From: AP-15 sp963777435
Lineage (GTDB): Bacteria > Pseudomonadota > Alphaproteobacteria > ATCC43930 > CGMCC-115725
Reading direction: 5' to 3'
Assembly (NCBI GenBank): GCA_963777435.1
Contig: CAVZQT010000004.1
Coordinates: forward strand, 868,001 to 932,000
DNA: 64,000 nucleotides
The position numbers and the translations under genes are program-made. The stretch's first letter is position 1. Each line of letters starts with the position of its first letter. A model generated the notes under the pieces. It was given only the letters and a program-made list of their open reading frames with translations, had not been told where the DNA came from and did no database searches. This document shows, in pieces, positions 38,084 to 48,872 of this stretch.

Positions 38084-38436
38084 TTCTTGACAGTTTTCCT
38101 GGCGAAAACAGGTTAAGTGCCCCTTACCGGCGAGATGCCTATCGCCGCAACCCGATGGTTAGCTGCGCTGATACCAACATTCGTTAATTATAAGGCCTGC
38201 TCAGCGGTTTTGGGAAGATGACATCTGTATGGGAGTGGCCAATTGTAGGCCTGCAACCCGCGAGGTGAGAACCGCGACGGCGGGCTTGTTTGTTCAACAT
38301 AAACGCTGGTTTGAACTCGGCGGATAAGGGCCTGGTCGCTTGGCCCCAAAACGGCGTTGAAAACATGGCTCGTTATCTTATTAAAAAAAACTGTATATTC
38401 GGACTGGCGGCTAGATGGGCACAGAAGGACCGTACT
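38084..38436. other. Non-coding stretch before the serine recombinase
   Basis: No supported gene in 350 bases. An AT-rich island with an eight-A run at 38383-38390 and TATATT at 38394-38399 lies just upstream of the recombinase and may carry its promoter. Confidence 0.4.
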
Positions 38437-39084
38437 GTGGCGAAGCGGGTGGCGATCTACGCGCGGGTGTCAACCGACGGCAAGGGGCAGGATCCGGAGA
38501 ACCAGTTGCGACAGTTGCGCGAATGGTGCCGGCATATGGGCCATCCGGTCGTGCACGAATACGTTGAACATGAGAATGGCGGAAAGGGCGTCGAATATCG
38601 CAAGCAGCTGGGTGCGATGTTTGCCGGCGCTGCCCGACGTGAGTTCGACCTGCTGCTCGTGTGGTCGCTCGACCGGTTTAGCCGGGAAGGCATGGCGGCA
38701 ACGATCGGCCATTTGCAGCGGCTGAGCTCGCACGGCGTCGGCTTTCGCAGCTTCACTGAAGAGCATCTGTCGACTGAGAACGAACTCGTCCGCAACATTC
38801 TGCTGGCGACCCTCGCCTCGCTGGCCAAGCTCGAGCGCGAAAAGATCAGCCAGCGGACCAAGGCTGGTCTTGAACGAGCACGGGCGATGGGCAAACGTCT
38901 TGGGCGGGCGCAATTCAGCGATGGTGATCGACACAAGCTGCGCGCTGCACTCGACATGGGCACGAGCTGGCACGCTGTGAGCCAGGCAACCAAGATCCCC
39001 TACAGCACTGTAAAGAAGCACGCCCGCTTGTTGGGCTACGAGCCGCAGCGTGCCGACGTAAAAATAGCAATGGTTGAGGGGTGA
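38437..39084 (+). CDS. Serine recombinase (resolvase/invertase family)
   Basis: A 215-residue recombinase. The N-terminal catalytic domain has the nucleophile Ser in VAIYARVSTDGKGQDPENQ, the VWSLDRFSREG block and helix E-type segment LATLASLAKLEREKISQRTK. The C-terminal helix-turn-helix is SWHAVSQATKIPYSTVKKHA. I choose GTG 38437, which has AAGGA seven bases upstream and matches the family N-terminus; the open frame reaches back to 38290 without support. Role may be multimer resolution or DNA inversion for the element. Confidence 0.9.
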   Translation: MAKRVAIYARVSTDGKGQDPENQLRQLREWCRHMGHPVVHEYVEHENGGKGVEYRKQLGAMFAGAARREFDLLLVWSLDRFSREGMAATIGHLQRLSSHGVGFRSFTEEHLSTENELVRNILLATLASLAKLEREKISQRTKAGLERARAMGKRLGRAQFSDGDRHKLRAALDMGTSWHAVSQATKIPYSTVKKHARLLGYEPQRADVKIAMVEG

Positions 39085-39403
39085 CCCGCCCGCCTATTCG
39101 TCTCCGCTTCTTGCCTATTTAAAATCGGCGGCCCGGCTGACTGCTAGATCGATTGCGGTTTTTTGGAATCCTGGGTCCCATCTTGCGGCCAAATCATGCC
39201 CCCGACCCTTCGTGACCCTTGATGGGTCCCCTCGGTACCCTCCTATTCCGCTGTCGGGTCCTCCGACGGCTCGGCTTGTACGGCTACGAGGGCAGGGGAC
39301 AACGCCAGGGTTGGACGTGCCGGGCTTGAAGTTGGATCCTGGGGAGTGACTTATTGGCGCAAATGTGGTCAGGGTGAGCCCTTTGATACACCTCCAGCCT
39401 TCC
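39085..39403. other. Probable right edge region of the element, no gene seen
   Basis: I see no ORF with support, no tRNA and no copy of the tRNA-Lys fragment. Chromosome-like sequence (an acyl-CoA dehydrogenase fragment) starts just after it, so the element's right boundary or a deletion endpoint probably lies here. Confidence 0.4.
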
Positions 39404-39618
39404 TCTCGGCAGCGTGACTTGATCACCCTTGCCCGCCGTCTGACCCGCGAGCGCTTGCCACGCGCGCCGACCGCCACGACCGCGACGCGTCCTTTCCCTT
39501 CGACGATTATGCCGATCTGCGTACGGAGCGGCTCCTCGGCCTGTGCGTACTCGAACGCTACGATGGGCTCGAGGCCGCCTACGAAACCTACCGCCTAGTG
39601 GCGGAGCGGCTGGCATAG
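39404..39618 (+). pseudogene. Acyl-CoA dehydrogenase N-terminal fragment
   Basis: The first frame gives QRDLITLARRLTRERL. After a frame change near 39455-39462 it continues ATRADRHDRDASFPFDDYAD, LRTERLLGLCVLERYDGLEA, AYETYRLVAERLA and a stop. This is the N-terminal helical domain of an acyl-CoA dehydrogenase (R.DRHDR.ASFPF, LGLxVxExYxGL, YxTYxLVAE). The remaining 300 or so residues are missing. It ends six bases before the luciferase-like gene on the other strand. Confidence 0.6.
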
Positions 39619-39623
39619 GGCGA

Positions 39624-40704
39624 TCAGATGTCGCGGATGTGCGGCAGCACCTTCTTGCCGAAGAGTTCGAGCGCTTTCATCAGCTCGTCAGGATCATCCG
39701 AGCCCGGGGTCTGGAACGACAGATCGACGACGCCGGTGCCGATCTGCTCGCGGCACTCTTTCAATTGCGCGACGATCTCATCCGGCCTGCCGCAGAAGTT
39801 GATCGGCAATGCCCGGTTGACATTGGCCGGCCGCCGCCCCTCGCCGGCGACGTTGCGCTGGTCGAGTTCCAACAGCCCGGCGGCGACCCCGGCCTTTAGC
39901 GGGAACACCGCCTGCCGCGGATACTGCGCCAACGCCTGCTGCGCGTCCTCGTCGGTCTCGGCAATCAGGATGTTCGCCCGGTAGATGATCTGGTGCGGCT
40001 CCGGCTGCCAGCCCCATTGCGCGCACTGATCCTTGAAATAGGCGGTCACCTTGCCCATTGCGTCGAACGGGCCGAACGACACGCCGAGACCGACATGGTT
40101 ACGCGCCGCAAAGTCGCTCGCCTCGCTACTGGTGCCGAGCGCGTAAATCGGCGGTAGCGGCTGCTGCAGCGGCTTTGGCCACACCGACACAGTGCGGTAA
40201 TGGAAATGCCGTCCCCTGCCAGCCGAAGGGTTCCGGCTCCTTCCAGGCCCGCAGGATCAGCTCCATACCCTCGTCGGTGCGCTCGCGCGATTCCTCGGGG
40301 TTGAGGTCATAGGTCAGCATCTCGTTAGTGGTGCCGCGTAGCATGCCGACAATCAGCCGGCCCTCGGCCATTGTGTCGAGCATCGCCATTTCCTCGGCGA
40401 GCAGTACCGGGTTGCTCTGCGGCACAATCGGACCGAGCAAAGCGATCTTGATGTTGGGCACGTGCGAGGCGATGTAGGCCGCGGCGATCGGCAATGACGG
40501 GGTCAGGATGCGCGGCGAATAATGGTGCTCGGAGACGCTGACCCAGTCGAACCCCAGTTCCTCGACATACCGGCTGCGCTCGACCATGCCGCGAAAGGCG
40601 CGCGATCCCGCCTCGCGGTCGTAGGCGCTGGCCGGCATTGGCCATTGCCGCGGCAGGTTCGAGGGTGCGTCGTAGCGGCCTGTTTCGAAATACGAGACTT
40701 GCAT
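39624..40704 (-). CDS. Luciferase-like (LLM class) flavin-dependent oxidoreductase, frameshifted
   Basis: TIM-barrel flavin monooxygenase. The N-terminal half (MQVSYFETGRYDAPSNLP, GFDWVSVSEHHYSPR, IKIALLGPIVPQSNPVLLAE, MLDTMAEGRLIVGMLRGT) ends at EPFGWQG. The C-terminal half (VSVWPKPLQQPLPPIYALGT to LELFGKKVLPHIRDI) is in another frame. At CCCC 40213-40216 (plus strand), three C instead of four give QGRHFHYRTVSVWPKP and a 359-residue protein of normal length. It heads a reverse-strand pair with the ABM-domain gene, whose stop is 15 bases upstream. The substrate is unknown. Confidence 0.87.
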
Positions 40705-40719
40705 GTTGGCACTCCGTCT

Positions 40720-41010
40720 TCAGCGGGTGCGATTGTAGGTATAGTCTTCGCGCTCACCGGCCCCGAGCCGCAGCCCTTCCGGCAAAGGCGGGCGCTGCAC
40801 CTGCAGTTTGGCGTGGGCGTCAAGTGCCGCCTGGTCCTTCCACAATTCGAGCAGGATTAGCTTATCGGGATTGGCAACGCTCTGAAACACCTCGAACTGT
40901 TCGCAGCCAGCATCCTGTCGCGACACCTCGCAGCGCGCCTTCATCGCCTGCGCGAGTTCGGCGCCCTTGCCGGGCACCGCCTGAAACGTAATGACGAGCC
41001 GGACCGCCAT
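40720..41010 (-). CDS. Antibiotic biosynthesis monooxygenase (ABM) domain protein
   Basis: A 96-residue dimeric alpha-beta barrel protein: VRLVITFQAVPGKGAELAQ, DAGCEQFEVFQSVANPDKL, LLELWKDQAALDAHAK. The family includes quinol monooxygenases and heme-degrading enzymes. ATG 41010 is preceded by GGAGAGG; the open frame further upstream lacks support. It probably forms an operon with the following luciferase-like gene. Confidence 0.85.
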   Translation of the reverse strand: MAVRLVITFQAVPGKGAELAQAMKARCEVSRQDAGCEQFEVFQSVANPDKLILLELWKDQAALDAHAKLQVQRPPLPEGLRLGAGEREDYTYNRTR

Positions 41011-41215
41011 GACCTCTCCTCCCCCTGACCGAAGCTGTATCAACCAGTATCGTGACCCGCCCGCCGCCGCGTCAAGCGCGCCCAAGAATGACCGTTTTGG
41101 GCAAATTGGCCCAACAGTCATTCGCAAGGGTTAGCGGCAGCTCGGAGTGAGTAGCAGCCGTTCGCCATATACCGCGTCCATGACAGAGTAGCGCCGGTTC
41201 CGGCCGATCGTGTGA

Positions 41216-41803
41216 GAACGAGGCGTCTGGGCCGTCAACTTCTGGATGCCGACCTATCTGCGCACGGTGCGCCATCTCTCAGCCTCCAATACTGGGCTCT
41301 ACGTCGCGGTCCAAGCATTCGGGGCGCTGATCGGCTTCGTGATCGGCGCCTATCTTGCCGACGCGATCGGACGCAAGTGGACATTCATGATCTCGGCCGT
41401 GGCGACAATCGTCATGGTGCTTGTCTACTCGTCGGTGCCGGTCGGTAACACCGGTCTCCTGCTGCTCGGGATCCCGCTCAATGCTTCGATCCTGATGAAG
41501 TTCGCACCGATGGGGCCGTTTATGACCGAGCTCTATCCGACCAACATCCGCGGCACCGGCCAGGGTTTCTGTTACAACGCCGGCCGCGCGGTCGGCTCGG
41601 TGTTTATGACCGCAATCGGCTTTGCCACGGTGCTCATGCCGCTCGGTGCGGCGATCGCGCTGTTCTCGACCTTAGCCCATGTGCTGATGATCGTGATGCT
41701 GCTGCTGCTCCCTGAGACGCGCGGCCGCGCCATCGCGAGCCTTGAGGTCGAAGAACCGGGCGCGCCGGCCTATCCTTCCGGATCAGCTGTCGGGCGCGGC
41801 TAG
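41216..41803 (+). pseudogene. Major facilitator superfamily transporter, C-terminal half only
   Basis: In-frame from 41216 the protein reads VWAVNFWMPTYLRTVRHLS, then five to six membrane helices with YLADAIGRKWTFMISAVATI, FMTELYPTNIRGTGQGFCYN and AGRAVGSVFM, ending LLPETRGRAIASLEVEE. This is the second half of an MFS permease of the metabolite:H+ symporter type. The N-terminal six helices are absent; a stop (41213-41215) precedes it in frame. It is therefore a truncated gene. Confidence 0.78.
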
Positions 41804-42004
41804 CCGGGATTAACGGGGTCTTTCAGGCCGAGCCGCGGCACCGCTTGAAGGACGGCCGCTGCCGCGAAACGTTGGGTGCGCAGCGGTGCCCGCCAAGGCG
41901 GCCAGCATCTGCTCGCCAAGGCGGCTGACCCTGAGCGGCGATTTGCACTTACTGGTCGAAGCGGCGATCACAGAGGCGTTCTCGCGGCGACTGTTGAACC
42001 CTGG

Positions 42005-43645
<1,641 letters not shown>

Positions 43646-43824
43646 ACTTCCTGCTCCTGACATCGGAGATGCCCCCCGAAATGCCTCTTAGCGCGCGGTG
43701 CGGTGCCCGCTCCGGGCGAGCATCGTTCGGCTCGGTCGATGCTAACGCAGCTCCGAACGGCCGGCCGGACCGAGACTCGGCGCGCGGTCAACGCATCCGA
43801 AGCCCGGCCGGGTTCTTGTGCAGA

Positions 43825-44856
43825 TTAGGCGGCGGCTCTTTCGCCTTGTGCGGGCTTTGCGGCACGGGCGAGGAGCGCCGCGGCATTGCGGTGCAGGATC
43901 TGCTCGCGCGCTTCTTCGCCGATCTGCGCTTCCGCCAATGCCTTTGAAGTCCAGTCGCAGCCGAACTCGGTGCCGTCGGTGCCGCAGACGATGCGATCGG
44001 CGCCGTAGAGGCGCACCGCTGCCTCGATGGCGTGCGGGCCAAACGAGTTGCAGTCCACATACACCTTCGCTTTTCCGATGCGCGACGACGGCAATTCCTC
44101 CTCCGGCGTGTCGAGCAGACAGCGGTGGTCCATGCGCTCGACCTCGTAGGGAAGATTGCCGCCCAAATTATGGACGACTACCTTTGCATCGGGGTAATCC
44201 GCGAGGCAGTCGGTGAGACACAGGGTTACCATCACCGACGAGAGGCTCGCCTGCATGTCGAGCGTGCCGTTGCGGCGGCGCGCATTGTCCGTGTCGCTCC
44301 CGACCTTGGGGAAAGCGTCGCCCGGCCGCGGGCCGTGGTGGATAAAAAGCGTCGCATGGTGGCGGTTCGCGACCTCGAGCAGCGGGCGCATCGCTTCGGC
44401 GTCCTTGCTGGTTAGGAAGCCGTTACCGGGTAGCTGCGCGCCGATCACGCCCGGCAATCCGAGCGCCCGCTCGAGCTCGGCCGCGGCGGCGGACATGTCG
44501 GTCAAGGGCAGCGCCGCAAAAGCGGCGAAGCGGCCGGGATGCTTCTGGCAGATCGCCGAAAGCCCGTTGTTGATCTTCCGGCACAGCGGCAGCGACTCAT
44601 CGAGCGGCAAGACCTCGACCCAGCAGAACGAACCGAGGAGCGACAGCACGCTCGTCTCGACACCCTGGCGGTCCATCCGAGCGAGATGGAATTCGATGTC
44701 GTCGAACGCTTCGGCGAGCGGCGTTTCGCCCATCCGAGGGGCTTTTAGCACTTCAACCCCGTCGGGATTGCGCAGGATGCGCGGTTCCCGGGTACGGGCG
44801 CGCAAGGCGTCGGCGACTTCAGCAGGCCGCCAATGGGCATGCATGTCGATCATCAT
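43825..44856 (-). CDS. Amidohydrolase-related metal hydrolase (ACMSD-like)
   Basis: A 343-residue TIM-barrel protein of the amidohydrolase-2 family, which includes decarboxylases such as ACMSD. Metal-site segments are MIDMHAHWRP near the start (HxH), LFIHHGPRP, VVVHNLGG and CGTDGTEFG near the end. The start at ATG 44856 has GGAGGA seven bases upstream. A second member of the family lies at 45326 on the other strand. The substrate cannot be read from the sequence. Confidence 0.87.
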   Translation of the reverse strand: MMIDMHAHWRPAEVADALRARTREPRILRNPDGVEVLKAPRMGETPLAEAFDDIEFHLARMDRQGVETSVLSLLGSFCWVEVLPLDESLPLCRKINNGLSAICQKHPGRFAAFAALPLTDMSAAAAELERALGLPGVIGAQLPGNGFLTSKDAEAMRPLLEVANRHHATLFIHHGPRPGDAFPKVGSDTDNARRRNGTLDMQASLSSVMVTLCLTDCLADYPDAKVVVHNLGGNLPYEVERMDHRCLLDTPEEELPSSRIGKAKVYVDCNSFGPHAIEAAVRLYGADRIVCGTDGTEFGCDWTSKALAEAQIGEEAREQILHRNAAALLARAAKPAQGERAAA

Positions 44857-44962
44857 GGCTGTGTCCTCCATCGGTTCTCGGGCAGCTTAACCCTCGCGGG
44901 CTCCGCCGCAAAGCCCGTCAACTCAAGAGCGGTAAGAGGGACCAGCCGATCGGGTGGCTTTT

Positions 44963-45151
44963 TCAAAATGCCTTGCACGATCCGTCGCATTCGTCGGGGA
45001 ACAGGCTCCTGCCGCAGGCGCAAGGGCCGCGATGAAAGGCGATACTGGTATCGGCTGTTGGGGCGGGCTGCTCGGGCAGCTTTTCCCGCCGCAACTCCTC
45101 CAAGCGAGCGCGGATCGTCTTGAAATCATCAGCTGCTCGGGACCGTGCCAT
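44963..45151 (-). CDS. Small cysteine-rich protein, function unknown
   Basis: A 62-residue protein with a charged N-terminal helix (DFKTIRARLEELRREKLPE) and a C-terminal Cys cluster, GPCACGRSLFPDECDGSCKA, that may bind a metal. ATG 45151 has GGAGG six bases upstream. The gene lies between two divergent amidohydrolase genes. I recognise no named family. Confidence 0.62.
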   Translation of the reverse strand: MARSRAADDFKTIRARLEELRREKLPEQPAPTADTSIAFHRGPCACGRSLFPDECDGSCKAF

Positions 45152-45325
45152 CAAAAACCTCCGAACCCCGCACTATCATGGTCGGCGCTATTCGCCAATT
45201 CCATAAGTTCAGTCTCCATCCACCTCGAACCCGGTCGGATTGCAGCTGGTGGAGTTCGGCCTCGCGCCGACATCGTGCGTCCGCTAAAGTTATTCGCCTC
45301 GCATAGCTGCGAAAGGAGACGGGTC

Positions 45326-46453
45326 ATGGCTTACGCCTACAACGCCATCGACGCCGATGGCCATATTCTCGAACCGCTCGATCTCTGGGACAAATACATC
45401 GATCCCGCCTTCCGCGAGCGCCGGCCGCGATTTGTCATCGACGACAACGGCAAGGAGCGCCTGTCGGTCGAGGGCAAGCTATTGGGCAATCCGCGCGGGA
45501 TCGGCAGCCTTGGCTCGGTCGGCGTGCGCCAGGGTGCGGTCAAGCTCGACAGCCTCAAATATGCCGAGGGGAAGAAGGGCGGGTTCGACCCGCACGCCCG
45601 CATCGTCGACATGGATGCCGATGGGATTGACGCCGCGTTCCTCTACCCGAGCCTCGGGCTGTTCGCCGGTGCCGTCGAGGACCCCGAACTCGCGGCCGCG
45701 ATGTGCCATGCCTACAACCGCTGGCTCGCCGATTACTGCAAGCCCTACCCCGACCGGCTGTTCGGGGTGGCGATGCTGCCGATGCAATCGGTCGAGCTTG
45801 CCATCGAGGAGATGCGCTACGCGCGCCAAACGCTCGGGATGCGCGGGGGCTTTCTGCGGCCGAACCCGTATCACGGCAACAAGATGATCAGCGACCCGAT
45901 GTACGAGCCGTTCTGGACGATGGCCGAGGAGCTCGATTTCTCAATCGGGTTTCACGAGGGCTCGACCACCGCCATGCCGACGGTCGGGGTCGACCGTTTC
46001 GCGGAAGATCGCGCCGCGCGACACATGATCAGCCACACGATGGAGATGATGCTGGCGGCGATGAGCGTGATCTGGGGCGGCGTTGTCGACCGCCACCCGC
46101 GATTGCGCGTCGCGTTCCTCGAATTGGGCGGCGGCTGGATCGCACCCTGGCTCGACCGCATGGATCGGCATTTTGACGACCAGGGATTTAACGACACTGC
46201 CCCGAAGATGCGGCCGAGCGAACTATTCCAGCGCAATTGCTGGATCTCGTTCGAGCCGGTCGAGAACAGCATCGCTGTATTGGCGGACTATATCGGCCCG
46301 CACAAGATCATGTGGGCGACAGATTATCCGCATCAGGACGGCTTTTTCCCGGGCGCGCCTGACATGGTCCGCGAGCGGATTGCGCCATTATCCGCCGAGG
46401 CCAAGCACGGGGTAATGGCCGGCGGCGCTATGGGGTTCTACGGCTTGCAGTAA
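45326..46453 (+). CDS. Amidohydrolase-2 family protein
   Basis: A 375-residue metal-dependent hydrolase or decarboxylase. It has NAIDADGHILEPLDLWDKY (the N-terminal DxDGH form typical of one branch), AAFLYPSLGL, SIGFHEGSTTAMP, VAFLELGGGWIAPWLDRMD and IMWATDYPHQDGFFPG, where Asp/His complete the metal site. AAGGAG precedes ATG 45326. The open frame extends to 44954 upstream but without similarity. It is followed by a small unknown gene and an amine oxidase on the same strand. Confidence 0.9.
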   Translation: MAYAYNAIDADGHILEPLDLWDKYIDPAFRERRPRFVIDDNGKERLSVEGKLLGNPRGIGSLGSVGVRQGAVKLDSLKYAEGKKGGFDPHARIVDMDADGIDAAFLYPSLGLFAGAVEDPELAAAMCHAYNRWLADYCKPYPDRLFGVAMLPMQSVELAIEEMRYARQTLGMRGGFLRPNPYHGNKMISDPMYEPFWTMAEELDFSIGFHEGSTTAMPTVGVDRFAEDRAARHMISHTMEMMLAAMSVIWGGVVDRHPRLRVAFLELGGGWIAPWLDRMDRHFDDQGFNDTAPKMRPSELFQRNCWISFEPVENSIAVLADYIGPHKIMWATDYPHQDGFFPGAPDMVRERIAPLSAEAKHGVMAGGAMGFYGLQ

Positions 46454-46524
46454 GGATGTCGCGTGCCGGGTTAGCCCCGGCGAAAAATGTTCGTAGCCAG
46501 CGATGCAATGAAGGGAGGTGCGTG

Positions 46525-46968
46525 ATGGAACGACCGCGGATGCAGCAGCCGATGCCCGAAGACCGGAATGGCTGGCACCATATCGATGCCGGGCCAAAGC
46601 TCGAGATACTGTTCCACCCCGACCGGCGGCTCGCCGGCCGCGAGCCCGACGAGGTCAAGCGGCCCTCTATCGTGGTTGCCGTCGCTGGCAAGCGCGAACA
46701 GGCATTGCGCTTCGATCCCTTCAGCATGGGGGCGCATTATCATATCCGGCCGGGTCTCGCCGCCCAGATCCCGCTCCCGGTCGCCGAAGGGCAAAGCCCG
46801 CTCGATGCCACCCTGGCATTTTTTGAAAAGCCACTCCGGTTCCGAGGGCTGCTCGCGCTCGCCGAGGAGGACGACGTCGCGTCGGGGCTGCGCGATGAAG
46901 AGCTGCGGAACGCCGCCAATCAGATCCGCGCGCTCAGCGCCGCCTTGCATCAGAGCGCCGCGGCCTGA
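46525..46968 (+). CDS. Hypothetical protein between amidohydrolase and amine oxidase
   Basis: A 147-residue protein with a good ribosome site (GGGAGGTG) before ATG 46525. It has conserved-looking blocks NGWHHIDAGPKLEILFHPD and FDPFSMGAHYHIRPG. No membrane segment or signal peptide. I do not recognise the family. Codon use fits the neighbours, and spacing (71 bases after the amidohydrolase) suggests one transcript. Confidence 0.78.
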   Translation: MERPRMQQPMPEDRNGWHHIDAGPKLEILFHPDRRLAGREPDEVKRPSIVVAVAGKREQALRFDPFSMGAHYHIRPGLAAQIPLPVAEGQSPLDATLAFFEKPLRFRGLLALAEEDDVASGLRDEELRNAANQIRALSAALHQSAAA

Positions 46969-47099
46969 CCGCGAGAAATTCGATCCGCCGGAGCCCGTTC
47001 CCGTCTCGCGCTGGCCGAGACAGCGATGCCAGGGCGTGTTGTTTCGAGTGCGCTAGCGCCCGCTTGCCAGCGCCGGATTGAGGCCCGACATCAGCGAGC

Positions 47100-48389
47100 A
47101 TGATTGCTCAGCCTGATTTGACGCATTTTTTGGTTGTCGGCGCCGGCGCCGCGGGTCTGATGACGGCCTGCGAGCTCGTGCGGGCGAGCAAGCGAGTGAC
47201 GATCGTCGAGGCGCGAGACCGCTGCGGCGGACGCATCGACCCACTGCCCGTTGAGGAATTTGGCTATCCGGCGGAAGGCGGCGCCGAATTTGTTCATGGC
47301 GCCGCACCGGTGACACGCAGCCTGATGCGCGAAGCCGGCCTCTCGCTTCAGCCCCGCGGTGGCACGCGCTGGAGCACCCGCACCGGTGCGTTATCGCCTG
47401 ATAATTCGTCGCTTCCGGACGCCGGCCGGTTCTATCAGGCATTGCAGGCTGTGGAAGCCGATCTGCCGATTGCCGATTTCCTCGAGATGCATTTTGCCGG
47501 CCGGCAATACGACGCCCTGCGTCGGTCGATCACCCGGACGATCGAGGGCTACGACGCCGCCGACCCGCGCCGCATCAGCACCTTCGCAATCCGCGATGAG
47601 TGGATGGCGCGTGACGATGGTGAGCACGGGCGCATCGTGCAAGGTTACGGCGCGCTGATCGATTACCTCGCAACCGAATGCCGCCGGCATGGCGCCGCGC
47701 TCCATCTCGGCATTTGCGTTACCGCCATCGACGAGACGCGCGCGGGGATTGCCGTCCGCTCTTCGGATGGTGCGATCTTCAAGGCCGATGCCGCGGTCAT
47801 CACGGTGCCGCTACCGCTCGTGTCGCAAATCGCATTGCCATCGGCGGCGCGCGAGCGGGTCGCGGCCACTGCCGATATCGGCTTCGGCAACGTCGTCAAG
47901 ATTCTGTTGCGCTTCAAAAGGAAATGGTGGGCCGATCATCGCGGAGTGGATCTCGCGGATCTGTCGTTCCTGATCTCCGACGCAAAAGTTCCGACCTGGT
48001 GGACCCAATATCCGGCTCCCAATGCGGTGCTTACGGGCTGGTTCGCAGGACCCAAGGCCGACACCATATCGTCGCTTACAGCGATCGAACTCGTCGATAT
48101 GGGGATCGTCTCGCTCGCCGAGATTTTCGAACGATCTCCCGACAGCATCAGGAACGACCTCATCGCGTCGCGGGCGATCAACTGGGGCAACGACCCATTC
48201 GCGCGCGGCGCTTATTCCTATGCCACGCCCAAGACCCGGGCGGCTCAGTCACTCCTGAGCAAACCGAATGGTGGAAGCATCTTTTTTGCCGGCGAGGCGC
48301 TCTATGGCGGCCCGGATATGGGCACGGTTGAGGCGGCACTGGCCAGCGGGCTGGAAACCGCGCAGCTGATCCTGGCCACAGGACAATAG
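47100..48389 (+). CDS. FAD-dependent amine oxidase family protein
   Basis: A 429-residue flavin amine oxidase. It has the dinucleotide site FLVVGAGAAGLMTACEL, acidic strand end VTIVEARDRCGGRI, the amine-oxidase motif YPAEGGAEFVHG, and the C-terminal FAD segment IFFAGEALYGGPDMGTVEAA. No signal peptide. The true amine substrate is unknown. It lies in tandem with the hypothetical gene upstream. Confidence 0.88.
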   Translation: MIAQPDLTHFLVVGAGAAGLMTACELVRASKRVTIVEARDRCGGRIDPLPVEEFGYPAEGGAEFVHGAAPVTRSLMREAGLSLQPRGGTRWSTRTGALSPDNSSLPDAGRFYQALQAVEADLPIADFLEMHFAGRQYDALRRSITRTIEGYDAADPRRISTFAIRDEWMARDDGEHGRIVQGYGALIDYLATECRRHGAALHLGICVTAIDETRAGIAVRSSDGAIFKADAAVITVPLPLVSQIALPSAARERVAATADIGFGNVVKILLRFKRKWWADHRGVDLADLSFLISDAKVPTWWTQYPAPNAVLTGWFAGPKADTISSLTAIELVDMGIVSLAEIFERSPDSIRNDLIASRAINWGNDPFARGAYSYATPKTRAAQSLLSKPNGGSIFFAGEALYGGPDMGTVEAALASGLETAQLILATGQ

Positions 48390-48417
48390 GCGCGCGGCGG
48401 CCCCGTCAACGACATCG

Positions 48418-48440
48418 GCGCTCGGACCCAAACCGAGCGC
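48418..48440 (+). terminator. GC-rich hairpin after the amine oxidase gene
   Basis: GCGCTCGG-ACCCAAA-CCGAGCGC, a perfect 8-bp stem with a 7-base loop, 29 bases past the stop codon. No T-run follows, so it is only a weak intrinsic terminator candidate. Confidence 0.4.
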
Positions 48441-48544
48441 GCTCTTGGACTCCTTGCTGACCCGTCGATAAAATCGCCCGGGTCCGGGCAAAGACAGCGA
48501 AGAAACGGAGCGAGCCGGGCGGATGTCTGTAGGGAGGAGAGGTC

Positions 48545-48811
48545 ATGAAGATCGGGAAAATGCTTTCCGTATTCCTGTTGGCTGCCGCGCTGCTGAGTGT
48601 GGCGCCGCTTACGGCTCGGGCGCAGCCGCGGAACGATGCCGCTCAAATTGCGATCGGCGCAAAGGAAATTGGCGGCGTGGTTACGAGCCCGCACGGCCGC
48701 GAAGCAGGTATGTGGGTGATCGCCGAGACGACCGAAGTCCCGTCGTCGGCTGGCTCGATACGAAAGATCGCCTTTCATTTCCAATTCCGTCCCAACCCGC
48801 TCGCGGATTGA
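48545..48811 (+). pseudogene. Secreted protein, probably truncated carboxypeptidase-regulatory-like family member
   Basis: 88 residues: a signal peptide (about 1-26, MLSVFLLAAALLSVAPLTAR) and then AQIAIGAKEIGGVVTSPHG and EAGMWVIAETTEVPS. The GGVVTS...EAGVWVIAET pattern is the start of large secreted proteins with carboxypeptidase-regulatory-like folds, which continue for hundreds of residues. Here the frame ends soon after with unrelated SAGSIRKIAFHFQF. A GGAGGAGAG ribosome site precedes the ATG, so a short product could still be made. Confidence 0.5.
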
Positions 48812-48872
48812 CCGGAGCTTGCGGCAGGCGCGCCAGGACGGCGGTTATCATGGCTGAGCGGCGGCCACGGAG

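Noticed and set aside
41880..41920. Direct repeat CGCCAAGGCGG, two copies in about 35 bases
   Set aside because: Only two imperfectly spaced copies in GC-rich sequence; too little for a CRISPR array or regulatory claim.
44954..45325. N-terminal extension of the amidohydrolase to 499 residues
   Set aside because: It overlaps the small Cys-rich gene on the other strand and lacks similarity; ATG 45326 has a good ribosome site.
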